Shown here: in pieces, positions 7,608 through 16,142 of the stretch | Layout of the letters: each line of letters opens with the position of its first letter | How positions within the stretch are numbered: the stretch's first letter is position 1 | Origin: Solitalea canadensis DSM 3403 | GTDB lineage: Bacteria; Bacteroidota; Bacteroidia; Sphingobacteriales; Sphingobacteriaceae | Reading direction: 5' to 3' | Length of the DNA stretch: 64,000 nt | Assembly (NCBI RefSeq): GCF_000242635.2 | Contig: NC_017770.1 | Span: forward strand, 4,662,669-4,726,668 | Made by a program: the position numbers and the translations under genes | Notes under the pieces: generated by a model | Seen by the model: only the letters and a program-made list of their open reading frames with translations | What the model was told of the DNA's origin: nothing | Database searches by the model: none

Positions 7608-10334
7608 ATGAAAAGGACCCTCTTCTCTGTTTTGTCACTAGCTGGTTTAGCGATCTTAGCTATTGCTTTCCATGTACCAAGCGATGGTGATCCGTTGATC
7701 AAAAAAATTGCTAAAAATCTTGAGGAGCTTTACCTGAAAACTCCACAGGAGAAAATATACATTCATTTTGATAAGCCCTATTATGCGGCCGGCGATGATA
7801 TGTTTTTTAAGGCATACCTGGTTAATGCAAATGATAACACCCCCTCCGAACTGAGTAGGATCATTTATGTGGATATTTTGAACGGAGAGGAACACGTAGT
7901 GAAGCAATTACTACTAAAGAAGGACCGCGGTGAGTTTAATGGAACGGTGAAGCTTACAGATTCATTGGCTGAAGGTACTTACCGGCTTCGTGCCTACACT
8001 AGCTGGATGAGGAACTTTGGTGAAGAATACTTCTTTACAAAAGAGCTCAAAGTAGGAAATGCGCGACTTACCAATGTGTTTACCACAGTTGATTACGAAT
8101 ATGATAAGGCAACGAAGAATGACGAGGTAATGGCGGTGATAAAATTTGTTGACGAGAAGGGAATGCCTATCAAAAGTAAAAATGTGTCTTATGATGTGAT
8201 AATGGTGGGTAGATCGGGTACAAAAGGAAAAACAGAAACTAGTGATAATGGGGAGATCAGAATTCCGGTTACAAACTCTAATAATGCTAACTATACACAT
8301 AAGCGGATTGTGACCACGATTAATTACGATGGACTTCCATTTGTAAAAACATTTTACCTGCCTTATTTTTCATCGGATGTAGATCTGCAATTCTTCCCTG
8401 AAGGAGGTTATTTGGTTGAAACTATTCCAAATATTGTAGCCTTTAAGGCAATTGATGTTCATGGAAAGGGTGTTGATGTGGAAGGATTTATTACCGACCA
8501 GGATAATAATAATGTAACAGACTTTAAGAGCCGGCATTTAGGAATGGGTAAAATTGCCCTTATTCCTGAGCCTGGCAAGAAATATACAGCACACTTTAAA
8601 AATCGCGGTGGTGTCGAACAAACCGTTGCCTTACCGGTGGCCAAAGCCGAAGGCATTGTGCTTAATATCCGAAATCAGACTAAAGATCGCTTGCAGGGAA
8701 TGATTATCGCTTCCAAAGCATTACAAGATGCCAAAAAAGAAGTGGTTGTTGTCGGACAAGCTTATGGAACCATTTATTATACCGGTAATGAAAAACTGGA
8801 AGAGAAAGCTTATCAGATCAATATTCCTAAAGACAGGTTCCCGACCGGAATTGCTCAGATTACCGTTTTTACCTTGGACGGAACCCCTTTGGTTGAGCGC
8901 TTAGTGTTTATTAATAAAAATGATGAATTAAAGTTTAATATAAATAGCAGTAAACCTGTTTATACCTCAAGAGAAAAAGTAGATCTGAATATTTCAGTAA
9001 AAGATGCCGAAGGAAATCCGGTTCAGGGAGATTTTTCAATTGCAGTAACAGATGACCAATCCGTAACAATCGACAAGCATGATAATAACATTTTGTCGCA
9101 CTTGCTACTTACCTCAGATTTAAAAGGTACTATTGAAAAACCGGCTTATTACTTTGATGCCAATGAGACCAATGCACCACAAGATCTGGATGTCTTAATG
9201 CTCACTCAAGGCTGGAGGCGTTTTGAATGGGGAGATATTGTTGCTGGAAAAGCGCCTGAAACCTCATTCCCAATCGATTTAGGAATGGAAGTATCGGGTA
9301 AAATCACTTCTTTGTCAGATAAAACACCTATAAAGAATGGCTCTATTGCTTTTTTCAGTGCTAAAAACAAAGAAATATTTCAAACAGCCAATACAGATGC
9401 AAAAGGAGTATTTACTATAAATGGTATTGAATTCCCAGATAGTACAAGATTTATTCTTCAGGCTCGTAATGAAAAGGGAGGTAAAGGAGTTGATATTGAA
9501 GTTAATGATCCATTTCATCCTGCTCCTTTAAATCATTTAGTGATTCCTGAAAATGTAAATAATCAAATAGCCAATTATATTAAAGCAAACCGTAAGAAAT
9601 TTGACTATGATAATGTGAAATATGGCGGTTCTAAAGGCGTTTTATTGAGCGAAGTTGTGGTTAGAAGTACTAAAATAGACCCTAATGAGCCATCAGTAAT
9701 GAAATTGTACTCACATGCCGACGCTGTTATCACGGCAGATGATATTGCAAAATCATCAGCGATTAGTTCCGGTAATCTATTGGATGCAATTAGGGGTAGA
9801 GTTGCTGGAGTGCAAGTGATCGGCAATGATATATTAATTCGTGGTCCGAATACATTGTTTGGAAGCACAAGTCCATTAGTAGTACTTGACGGAACGGAAA
9901 CAGATGTTGGTTGGTTATCGATGTTAAACCCAAATGATGTTCAATCTGTAGAATTTTTGAAGGGACCAAGTGCCGCTATTTATGGATCCCGGGGCGCAAA
10001 TGGAGTGGTAGCTGTTTACACTAAACGCGGTAAATTTTTGAGCGGAGCGTATTATAAAAAGGGAATGTTAAGTTTTTACCCTGTAGGTTATCACGTAGCC
10101 AAGGCATTTTATGTTCCTAAATACGAACAGGAGAATAAACCAAATATTCCTGACTTCCGCACTACAATTTATTGGAACGGATTGGTGAAAACAAATGCAG
10201 ATGGTCATGCTTCAGTTTCATTTTTCACCGCTGATAATGCGACCAATTATACCACAATTATTGAGGGTGTTTCTACTAAAGGTAAAGTGGGGCACGGAGT
10301 TCATTCAATAACGGTGGTTACGAAGAATCCTTAG
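7608..10334 (+). CDS. Large secreted MG2-type protein with a C-terminal TonB plug domain but no barrel
   Basis: A 908-residue surface protein. I chose ATG 7608 over the TTG at 7602 because it gives a clean signal peptide (KRTLFSVLSLAGLAILAIAF). The N-terminal two thirds are beta-rich macroglobulin-like modules; the stretch starting TPQEKIYIHFDKPYYAAGD (about 48-66) is the classic MG2 opening. Residues about 715-808 form a TonB-receptor plug domain (LLDAIRGRVAGV, then FLKGPSAAIYGSRGANGV). The last roughly 100 residues are short, and no 22-strand barrel follows. Proteins of this architecture are common in Bacteroidota; their job is unclear, perhaps as a surface protease inhibitor or transport partner. 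It ends in a strong terminator. Confidence 0.85.
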   Translation: MKRTLFSVLSLAGLAILAIAFHVPSDGDPLIKKIAKNLEELYLKTPQEKIYIHFDKPYYAAGDDMFFKAYLVNANDNTPSELSRIIYVDILNGEEHVVKQLLLKKDRGEFNGTVKLTDSLAEGTYRLRAYTSWMRNFGEEYFFTKELKVGNARLTNVFTTVDYEYDKATKNDEVMAVIKFVDEKGMPIKSKNVSYDVIMVGRSGTKGKTETSDNGEIRIPVTNSNNANYTHKRIVTTINYDGLPFVKTFYLPYFSSDVDLQFFPEGGYLVETIPNIVAFKAIDVHGKGVDVEGFITDQDNNNVTDFKSRHLGMGKIALIPEPGKKYTAHFKNRGGVEQTVALPVAKAEGIVLNIRNQTKDRLQGMIIASKALQDAKKEVVVVGQAYGTIYYTGNEKLEEKAYQINIPKDRFPTGIAQITVFTLDGTPLVERLVFINKNDELKFNINSSKPVYTSREKVDLNISVKDAEGNPVQGDFSIAVTDDQSVTIDKHDNNILSHLLLTSDLKGTIEKPAYYFDANETNAPQDLDVLMLTQGWRRFEWGDIVAGKAPETSFPIDLGMEVSGKITSLSDKTPIKNGSIAFFSAKNKEIFQTANTDAKGVFTINGIEFPDSTRFILQARNEKGGKGVDIEVNDPFHPAPLNHLVIPENVNNQIANYIKANRKKFDYDNVKYGGSKGVLLSEVVVRSTKIDPNEPSVMKLYSHADAVITADDIAKSSAISSGNLLDAIRGRVAGVQVIGNDILIRGPNTLFGSTSPLVVLDGTETDVGWLSMLNPNDVQSVEFLKGPSAAIYGSRGANGVVAVYTKRGKFLSGAYYKKGMLSFYPVGYHVAKAFYVPKYEQENKPNIPDFRTTIYWNGLVKTNADGHASVSFFTADNATNYTTIIEGVSTKGKVGHGVHSITVVTKNP

Positions 10335-10366
10335 AAAACATTAAATAGTAACGATCGAGTAAATTT

Positions 10367-10406
10367 GCGATCGCCATATCTGCAAGAGGTGTGGCGGTCG
10401 CTTTTT
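10367..10406 (+). terminator. Intrinsic terminator after the MG2/plug gene
   Basis: GCGATCGCC (10367-10375) pairs with GGCGGTCGC (10393-10401) with one G-T wobble, followed by TTTTT. Confidence 0.8.
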
Positions 10407-10490
10407 ATATAGCACATGCCTTGGTTACATCAGTTTTTTGAGTTTGAAAGGAGCATTATAAAATAATGCTGAATGGTTAGATTTAAAAAG

Positions 10491-10527
10491 AAAAATCCCG
10501 CCCTGATTTAACCTGAACGGGATTTTT
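10491..10527 (-). terminator. Terminator of the prolyl oligopeptidase gene
   Basis: AAAAATCCCG (10491-10500) and CGGGATTTTT (10518-10527) pair perfectly. The flanking A and T runs allow it to work in both directions. It lies 16 bp past the stop of the leftward peptidase gene. Confidence 0.8.
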
Positions 10528-10543
10528 TATAAGTTTTTAAAAA

Positions 10544-12658
10544 TTAATATTTCGGTGTTGTTCCGGTGTTCCAGAACATGAATGACCAAATGTCGGCAGC
10601 TTCATCAATTAATTTCGATGTTGGCTTACCGGCACCATGTCCGGCTTTGGTTTCAATACGAATTAAGACAGGATTATCACCTGATTGTTTTTCCTGCAAG
10701 GTAGCTGCAAACTTAAATGAGTGAGCAGGAACTACACGGTCATCATGATCTCCGGTGGTAATCATTGTTGCCGGATAATTTACACCCGATTTGATGTTAT
10801 GCAGCGGAGAATATTTCAATAGATAATCGAACTGATCTTTTTTCTCACTTGAGCCATACTCAACAGCCCAGCCCCATCCAATCGTAAATTTGTGGTAACG
10901 CAGCATGTCTAACACCCCAACAGCCGGAAAGGCAACCTTAAATAAGTCGGGACGCTGAATTTCACAAGCTCCTACCAGCAAGCCTCCGTTAGAGCCACCG
11001 GCAATAGCAAGCTTCGAAGGAGAGGTGTACTTCTCTTTAACCAGGTATTCTCCAGCCGCGATAAAGTCATCGAATACGTTTTGCTTATTGCTCAGCATGC
11101 CTCCTTTATGCCAGTCTTCTCCATATTCACCTCCGCCACGCAAATTGGCAAGAGCGAACACACCACCATTTTCTAATAGAATTAGGCGAGAAACGCTGAA
11201 AGATGGTGTAAGACTGATGTTGAAGCCTCCATAAGCATATAAATAAGTAGGGTTATTTCCGTCTAACTTCAATCCTTTCTTATGAACAATGAACATCGGA
11301 ACCTTAGTTCCGTCTTTGCTTGTATAGAATACCTGCTTAGTTTCATAATCGGAAGTATTAAATTTTACTTCAGTTTTGCGGAACACCTCAGACTTTCCGG
11401 AGGTAACATCGTAACGGTAAATAGCTCCCGGATTGGTAAAGCTGGTGAAGGTGTAGAAAAACTCCTTATCTTCTTTTTTACCCGAAGGTAAGCTAGCCGT
11501 TCCTATGCTCTCCAATTTAATTTCTCTGGTCAGCTTTCCTCCCATCTCATATTCATACAATCGAGTACTTGCATCTTTCAGGTAAGAGGCAAACAGTTTA
11601 CCTCCTCCGGTTGAAACGCTATTTAACAAATCTTTTGACTGAGAAATCACTTCTTTCCAGTTTACAGGATCAGGATTGGTTGGGTCCACGGAAACCAGGC
11701 GGAAATTAGGTGCATTGTTATTGGTATGCACCAACAATCGATCGCCAACATTATCGATCACATCGTAATCATATTCAAACCCCTTGAATAATAATTTAAA
11801 ATCGCCACCTTTTTGCAAGTCTTTGTAATAAACCTCACTTCCGTGTGTGCCTTCTGCAGCTACCACAAACAAGAAACGCTCATCTTCAGTAACGCCGGCT
11901 CCGAAGTAGCGTAAAGGATGATCCTTATCTTCAAATACTAATTCGTCTGCCGATTGTGCTGTGCCTAATTTATGGAAGTAAACTTTTTGAAATTGGTTTT
12001 GGTTGGAAAACTCCTTGCCTGCAACAGGTTCATCATAACGACTGTAATAGAATCCATCACCTTTCCAGGTTGCTCCCGAGAATTTAACCCATTTGATTAC
12101 ATCACCTGTTGGTTGCTGTGTTGCTACATCAATGACTTTAATTTCTACCCAGTCAGAGCCCGAAGCTGAAGTTCCGATGGCGGCATATTTATTATCTTTT
12201 GAAAAGGTAATATTGTTTAATGCTACAGTGCCGTCTGTTGAAAGTTTATTAGGATCGAGGAAGACTTTGGGTTCTCCATTTAGTCCTTTTTGAACATAAA
12301 GTACAGCCTGATTTTGCAAGCCATCATTTTTATAGAAAAAGTAATTGTCGCCTTTTTTAAAAGGTGCCGAATATTTCGGATAATTCCAGAGCTCTTTCAG
12401 GCGTGCTTTGATCTTATCACGATACGGAATTTGTGAAAGGTAATCTTGTGTAACCTTATTTTCTTTAATCACCCAATCTTTTACAGCTGCTGCAGTATCA
12501 TTTTCCAACCAACGGTAAGGGTCGGAAATGGTAGTTCCATGGTAATTGTCGGTCGTATTGTCCTTTTGGGTATCGGGGTATTTAAGCATTGCTTTTTGTT
12601 GCGCACTCGCCGATACAGCGGCAAAAAGTGCTGTCATTAATAAATAATTTTTCTTCAT
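10544..12658 (-). CDS. Secreted prolyl oligopeptidase (peptidase S9A)
   Basis: A 704-residue serine peptidase cleaving short peptides after proline. I start at ATG 12658 (MKKNYLLMTALF), which gives a proper signal peptide ending SASAQ; the longer frame to 12712 adds 18 residues that would bury it. The N-terminal beta-propeller spans roughly residues 60-420. The catalytic alpha/beta-hydrolase domain holds S556 in GGSNGG, the aspartate of DHDDRVVP near 640, and H674 in KAGHGAG. The length matches S9A prolyl oligopeptidases (about 700). A periplasmic location is inferred from the signal peptide. It has its own terminator. Confidence 0.95.
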   Translation of the reverse strand: MKKNYLLMTALFAAVSASAQQKAMLKYPDTQKDNTTDNYHGTTISDPYRWLENDTAAAVKDWVIKENKVTQDYLSQIPYRDKIKARLKELWNYPKYSAPFKKGDNYFFYKNDGLQNQAVLYVQKGLNGEPKVFLDPNKLSTDGTVALNNITFSKDNKYAAIGTSASGSDWVEIKVIDVATQQPTGDVIKWVKFSGATWKGDGFYYSRYDEPVAGKEFSNQNQFQKVYFHKLGTAQSADELVFEDKDHPLRYFGAGVTEDERFLFVVAAEGTHGSEVYYKDLQKGGDFKLLFKGFEYDYDVIDNVGDRLLVHTNNNAPNFRLVSVDPTNPDPVNWKEVISQSKDLLNSVSTGGGKLFASYLKDASTRLYEYEMGGKLTREIKLESIGTASLPSGKKEDKEFFYTFTSFTNPGAIYRYDVTSGKSEVFRKTEVKFNTSDYETKQVFYTSKDGTKVPMFIVHKKGLKLDGNNPTYLYAYGGFNISLTPSFSVSRLILLENGGVFALANLRGGGEYGEDWHKGGMLSNKQNVFDDFIAAGEYLVKEKYTSPSKLAIAGGSNGGLLVGACEIQRPDLFKVAFPAVGVLDMLRYHKFTIGWGWAVEYGSSEKKDQFDYLLKYSPLHNIKSGVNYPATMITTGDHDDRVVPAHSFKFAATLQEKQSGDNPVLIRIETKAGHGAGKPTSKLIDEAADIWSFMFWNTGTTPKY

Positions 12659-12752
12659 ATAGTTTAAGGGTTGACTAAACGGTTCTAAAATATAGATTAT
12701 TGACACTTTCACCTATTACTGTAAGGGAAAAGTTACGGCAAGCAATAAAGCG

Positions 12753-12788
12753 ACCCCCTCAACCCTTCTCCACAAGGAGAAGTGGGGT
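12753..12788. repeat. Imperfect intergenic palindrome, REP-like
   Basis: The core CTTCTCC (12765-12771) / GGAGAAG (12776-12782) has a 4-base loop and outer ACCCC/GGGGT arms. It is GC-rich against an AT-rich background and lies between the divergent peptidase and lpxH genes. Its form is that of short dispersed palindromes in other genomes; I find no second copy here. Confidence 0.4.
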
Positions 12789-12812
12789 ATTATCAGCTTT
12801 TTATATTTTATA

Positions 12813-12820
12813 TACCTTTG
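12813..12820 (+). promoter_or_regulatory. Bacteroidota-type -7 box upstream of lpxH
   Basis: TACCTTTG matches TAnnTTTG exactly, 20 bp upstream of the TTG start at 12841, implying a very short leader. I cannot see a clear -33 TTG. Confidence 0.5.
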
Positions 12821-12840
12821 CAAAAAATTAAACAGACATT

Positions 12841-13614
12841 TTGGAGGAAAATAAGAAGATTTATTTTGCATCAGATTTTCATTTAGGAGTACCCACTTAT
12901 GAAAAAAGTCGTGAACGTGAAGATCGTATTGTTCGTTGGCTCGATTCAATAAAGCATGATGCTGCAGAGGTGTTCCTTGTTGGCGATATCTTCGATTTCT
13001 GGTTTGAATATAAAACGGTTATTCCTCGCGGTTATGTCCGTTTATTGGGTAAACTGGCAGAGCTGAGTGACAAAGGAATTAAGCTTACCTTTTTTAAAGG
13101 CAACCATGATATGTGGATGTTTAATTACCTTGAAAAAGAGCTTGGAGCAACAATTATTTCTGATGAGAAGGTCATTGAAATAAACGGCAAACGGCTGTAC
13201 ATTCACCATGGTGATGGCCTGGGGCCTGGTGATAAAACGTATAAATTGCTTAAGAAGTTCTTCAGAAGCAAGGTTTGTCAATGGCTCTTTGCTCGCCTTC
13301 ACCCTAATCTGGGGATTGGCATTGCCGATAAATGGAGCCGAAGCAGTCGTATAGCTAATGATAAAAAAGAAGTATTTCTGGGCGAAGAGCATGAATGGTT
13401 GGTGATCTATTCAAAAGAAATTTTGCAAAAGGAACATTTTGACTATTTTATTTATGGTCACCGTCATTTACCATTAGACATACAGTTGTCTGAAACAAGT
13501 CGTTACATTAATTTAGGTGAATGGATTCATTTTAACACTTATGCAGTGTTTGATGGTGAAAACGTGGAACTTAAATATTTTGAAAAAGAAGAAAAAGAAC
13601 TTGCTGAAGTTTAA
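12841..13614 (+). CDS. lpxH: UDP-2,3-diacylglucosamine diphosphatase, LpxH-like
   Basis: A 257-residue calcineurin-like metallophosphoesterase. LpxH hydrolyses UDP-2,3-diacylglucosamine to lipid X in lipid A synthesis. All metal-binding motifs are present: D12 and H14 (SDFHLG), D49 and D52 (GDIFDFW), N88 and H89 (KGNHD), H123 (IHHGDG), and H207 and H209 (YGHRH). A stop at 12829 in frame and no ATG force the TTG start. It is a little longer than E. coli LpxH (240). The assignment to LpxH and not another phosphoesterase rests on the SDFHLG and GDIFDFWFEY style typical of Bacteroidota LpxH. Confidence 0.85.
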   Translation: MEENKKIYFASDFHLGVPTYEKSREREDRIVRWLDSIKHDAAEVFLVGDIFDFWFEYKTVIPRGYVRLLGKLAELSDKGIKLTFFKGNHDMWMFNYLEKELGATIISDEKVIEINGKRLYIHHGDGLGPGDKTYKLLKKFFRSKVCQWLFARLHPNLGIGIADKWSRSSRIANDKKEVFLGEEHEWLVIYSKEILQKEHFDYFIYGHRHLPLDIQLSETSRYINLGEWIHFNTYAVFDGENVELKYFEKEEKELAEV

Positions 13615-13676
13615 GTTTTGAAAAAATAGTAACCAGCTAAACATCAGATACATTTCGGTGTTTAAGTATAAAAGCG

Positions 13677-13684
13677 TAATTTTG
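13677..13684 (+). promoter_or_regulatory. -7 promoter box of prfA
   Basis: TAATTTTG matches TAnnTTTG and lies 33 bp before the prfA ATG. Confidence 0.5.
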
Positions 13685-13717
13685 CAGCCCTAAATTAATC
13701 CCGAAGGATTTATAGTT

Positions 13718-14791
13718 ATGATTGATAAACTGGATGCCATCAAACAACGTTGGCAAGATGTAGAACAACAATTGTCGAGCCCTGAAGCAATGAGCGATAT
13801 GAAACGCTTTGCTGCGCTTAACAAAGAATATAAAGAATTAACGAAAGTAGTTGAGAAAGCTGAAGAATATAAAAAAGTTGTCAGCAATATCGATACTAAT
13901 AAAGAAATGCTGGCCACTGAAAAAGATGAGGAGTTAAGAGAGATGGCCAAAATGGATCTTGATGAACTGCTTCCTAAAAAAGAAGAGTTAGAAGAAGAGA
14001 TCCGTGTAATGCTAATCCCTAAGGACCCTGAAGATGCTAAAAATGCAATCTTAGAGATTCGTGGTGGAGCAGGTGGTGATGAGGCAAGTTTGTTTGCCGG
14101 CGACCTGTATCGTATGTACATGCGTTTCTGTGAAGCAAAAGGCTGGAAAACTGAACTGGTGGATGAAACCCAAGGTACAGCAGGCGGTTATAAGGAGATT
14201 GTTATTAATGTTAGTGGTGAAGATGTTTACGGTCAGCTGAAATACGAATCAGGGGTACACCGTGTACAGCGTGTCCCTGCTACCGAAACTCAAGGTCGTG
14301 TGCATACTTCGGCAGCATCAGTAGTTGTGTTGCCTGAAGCAGATGAGTTCGACGTACAGATCAATATGAATGACATTCGTAAAGATTTATTCTGTGCATC
14401 TGGTCCGGGCGGACAGTCAGTTAACACGACTTACTCAGCGGTTCGTTTAACGCACATTCCGACAGGTGTTGTTGCTCAATGTCAGGATGAGAAATCGCAA
14501 ATCAAGAACTTTGAGAAAGCGTTAGGTGTACTTCGTTCACGTATCTACGAAATGGAGTTACAGAAACATTTGGAAGAAACAGCAAAGAAACGTAAAACAA
14601 TGGTTTCTACAGGTGACAGATCTGCTAAGATTCGTACCTACAACTTCCCTCAAAGCCGTTTAACTGAGCACCGCATCGGGTTAACTATTTATAACTTGAA
14701 TGCTGTTATGGATGGAGACATTCAGGACATTATTGATGCACTGCAGTTAGCTGAAAATGCAGAGCGCATGAAAGAAGGAACAATTGCATAA
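13718..14791 (+). CDS. prfA: Peptide chain release factor 1
   Basis: RF1 recognises UAA and UAG in the ribosomal A site and triggers release of the finished peptide. The 357-residue length is typical. The codon-recognition PxT element is seen in [10 protein letters not shown], and the catalytic GGQ is at residues 231-233 (SGPGGQSVN). The C-terminal stretch [19 protein letters not shown] is also diagnostic, and the PAT element separates it from RF2. It has its own promoter box and a perfect terminator, so it is probably a single-gene transcript. Confidence 0.97.
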   Translation: MIDKLDAIKQRWQDVEQQLSSPEAMSDMKRFAALNKEYKELTKVVEKAEEYKKVVSNIDTNKEMLATEKDEELREMAKMDLDELLPKKEELEEEIRVMLIPKDPEDAKNAILEIRGGAGGDEASLFAGDLYRMYMRFCEAKGWKTELVDETQGTAGGYKEIVINVSGEDVYGQLKYESGVHRVQRVPATETQGRVHTSAASVVVLPEADEFDVQINMNDIRKDLFCASGPGGQSVNTTYSAVRLTHIPTGVVAQCQDEKSQIKNFEKALGVLRSRIYEMELQKHLEETAKKRKTMVSTGDRSAKIRTYNFPQSRLTEHRIGLTIYNLNAVMDGDIQDIIDALQLAENAERMKEGTIA

Positions 14792-14814
14792 TAATTATGC
14801 TGAATGATAAAAAA

Positions 14815-14847
14815 ACGGAGTCGGTAACTTACCGACTCCGTTTTTTT
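14815..14847 (+). terminator. Strong intrinsic terminator of prfA
   Basis: A perfect 12-bp stem (ACGGAGTCGGTA at 14815-14826 with its complement at 14830-14841), a 3-base loop and a run of seven T. Confidence 0.93.
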
Positions 14848-15066
14848 GTTATCCACTAGTTGCAATCTTCTACTTACTTTAAACTTCATTGGGTATTCAG
14901 GTATTTATGCGATTACTATTAAATGAAGTGAAATTATTTGCTGTAAACCAGGTTGTTAAATAATAGTGTTTAAACATTCTTTGAAGTTTAATAAAAATCC
15001 TATATATTCATTTTAATGATTTTCGCTTACTCTCTCTGAGTTTAGTAAACGGTTGTTTTTTAAATT

Positions 15067-15321
15067 ATGAGTAGAAGATTAAGGAAATTAATTGTAGTAT
15101 CCGGACTGATTGTTATAACCGGAGCCATTGCCGGCCTGTTTTGGTACAATGAATGGGTTTACAGTCTTCCCACTCCTATCCCTCCTAATTATCAACCCGT
15201 AAAAACAGGAGAGTTTGTTTACTTGGATGAATCATTTAAAGTCTATCAACGCAAATTTTTACCCTTAATCCACCGACCCAACAAAGGACCGAAAAGAATA
15301 GTGTGCTTAAGAAATTTATGA
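15067..15321 (+). CDS. Small membrane-anchored protein, probably truncated or frameshifted
   Basis: An 84-residue frame with a basic N-terminus, one membrane segment (about 8-26) and then a proline-rich stretch (YSLPTPIPPNYQPV). This opening is reminiscent of Bacteroidota membrane-tethered redoxin-like proteins, but no CxxC follows. The last 20 or so residues look non-coding. A different frame is open from 15240 to a stop at 15399-15401 and contains a plausible charged helix (KLKEIYRLYNEAYLTAEEI), starting at an ATG overlapping this stop if read separately. A single-base shift near 15240 would join the two. A terminator follows directly at 15410. I treat it as a damaged or very small gene. 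Confidence 0.45.
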   Translation: MSRRLRKLIVVSGLIVITGAIAGLFWYNEWVYSLPTPIPPNYQPVKTGEFVYLDESFKVYQRKFLPLIHRPNKGPKRIVCLRNL

Positions 15322-15409
15322 ATAAACCATTAGGTGAAGATAAATTAAAAGAGATTTACAGGCTTTACAATGAAGCCTATTTGACAGCCGAGGAAATATA
15401 AAAAGCCAG

Positions 15410-15441
15410 GGCCCTGATATTAATAATCAGGGCCTTATTTT
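15410..15441 (+). terminator. Intrinsic terminator before the tRNA promoter
   Basis: GGCCCTGAT (15410-15418) pairs with ATCAGGGCC (15426-15434), loop of 7, then TTATTTTTG. Confidence 0.8.
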
Positions 15442-15469
15442 TGAATGTAGATTTTTTTTAAAATTCTTC

Positions 15470-15500
15470 TTGCAAAGTAAAAGAAACGCGCTATATTTGC
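15470..15500 (+). promoter_or_regulatory. Promoter of the tRNA-Asp pair
   Basis: TTG at 15470-15472 and TATATTTG at 15493-15500 are separated by 20 bp, a good fit to the Bacteroidota -33/-7 promoter. The first tRNA starts 75 bp downstream. Confidence 0.65.
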
Positions 15501-15574
15501 AGTCCCAAAAACAAGGGAATATTTGAAAAGAAAAGCTGAAGCAGAAGGTTGAGGCTACGAAAATAAAGATTCTT

Positions 15575-15648
15575 GGATCGGTAGTTCAGCTGGTTAGAAT
15601 GCCGCCCTGTCACGGCGGAGGTCGCGGGTTCGAGTCCCGTCCGGTCCG
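15575..15648 (+). tRNA. tRNA-Asp (GTC), copy 1
   Basis: A 74-nt cloverleaf. The acceptor GGATCGG pairs with CCGGTCC, the anticodon stem is CCGCC/GGCGG, and the anticodon GTC is at 15609-15611 in the loop CTGTCAC. The T-loop is GTTCGAG-type. CCA is not encoded. It is identical to copy 2, and 14 bp of 5' flank are shared as well, so the pair arose by tandem duplication with a 142-bp period. Confidence 0.97.
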
Positions 15649-15716
15649 CAGCTAAAAGAGCAAGACGCTCAAAATGATTGAAACAGAAGGTTTCGATTAA
15701 ATAAATAAAGATTCTT

Positions 15717-15790
15717 GGATCGGTAGTTCAGCTGGTTAGAATGCCGCCCTGTCACGGCGGAGGTCGCGGGTTCGAGTCCCGTCCGGTCCG
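15717..15790 (+). tRNA. tRNA-Asp (GTC), copy 2
   Basis: Identical to copy 1 over all 74 nt, with the anticodon GTC at 15751-15753. It is followed within 6 bp by a hairpin terminator and then a GIY-YIG gene. CCA is not encoded. Confidence 0.97.
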
Positions 15791-15795
15791 CAAAA

Positions 15796-15822
15796 AGCTT
15801 CACATTAAGTGAGGCTTTTTTT
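15796..15822 (+). terminator. Terminator of the tRNA operon
   Basis: AGCTTCAC (15796-15803) pairs with GTGAGGCT (15809-15816) with one wobble, then a T run. The possible start codons of the GIY-YIG gene lie in its right arm and T tract. Confidence 0.75.
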
Positions 15823-16096
15823 GTTTAGGCCTCATTACATCTACATTTTACGAAGTCAACAAGACGGAACCTATTACAAAGGTTATACAGAAAATTACTT
15901 ACGCCGGTTAGCCGAACATAATAACGGAAAGTCAGAGTTTACTTCCGGTAAGATCCCTTGGGAGTTAATTTATGTGGAGGAACTTCCTGATATACGTTCT
16001 GCGTTAATTCGAGAGAAGAAGCTTAAAAAGTGTAAGAAAGAATACTTTGAATGGTTGGTGTTGCAGTCATCGAATGTTCTGAATGGAAACAGTTAG
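15821..16096 (+). CDS. GIY-YIG nuclease domain protein
   Basis: A single-domain GIY-YIG nuclease of about 91 residues. The family signature is spread as HYIYILRS...YYKGYT, followed by RRLAEHNNG (the conserved arginine), the ELIYVEE strand with the glutamate, and REKKLKK near the C-terminus. The true start is unclear: GTG 15809 and TTG 15821 both sit inside the tRNA terminator, and a stop at 15804 blocks anything further upstream. Such one-domain genes are frequent beside tRNA and rRNA genes in Bacteroidota, and many have unknown roles. Its stop codon (16094-16096) lies inside a degenerate copy of tRNA-Asp sequence, hinting that it was inserted into or moved with a tRNA unit. Confidence 0.75.
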   Translation: MFRPHYIYILRSQQDGTYYKGYTENYLRRLAEHNNGKSEFTSGKIPWELIYVEELPDIRSALIREKKLKKCKKEYFEWLVLQSSNVLNGNS

Positions 16097-16130
16097 AATG
16101 CAGCCTTGTCACGGTCTCGGTTGAACCGAC
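16093..16130 (+). other. Degenerate tRNA-Asp fragment
   Basis: Positions 16093-16114 match the D-arm/anticodon part of the two upstream tRNA-Asp genes at 20 of 22 bases, including the GTC-containing TGTCACGG. The T-arm side is heavily altered and there is no acceptor stem, so it cannot be a working tRNA. Confidence 0.7.
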
Positions 16131-16142
16131 ACGCTATCTCCC

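Noticed and set aside
13690-14121. Leftward serine-rich 143-residue frame
   Set aside because: It is the mirror of the acidic, Lys/Glu-rich N-terminal half of prfA on the other strand; a shadow.
15575-15790. CRISPR-like direct repeats
   Set aside because: The two long repeats are tRNA genes; no spacer array here or elsewhere.
16093-16130. A third functional tRNA-Asp
   Set aside because: No acceptor stem, altered T-arm and two changes in the anticodon arm.
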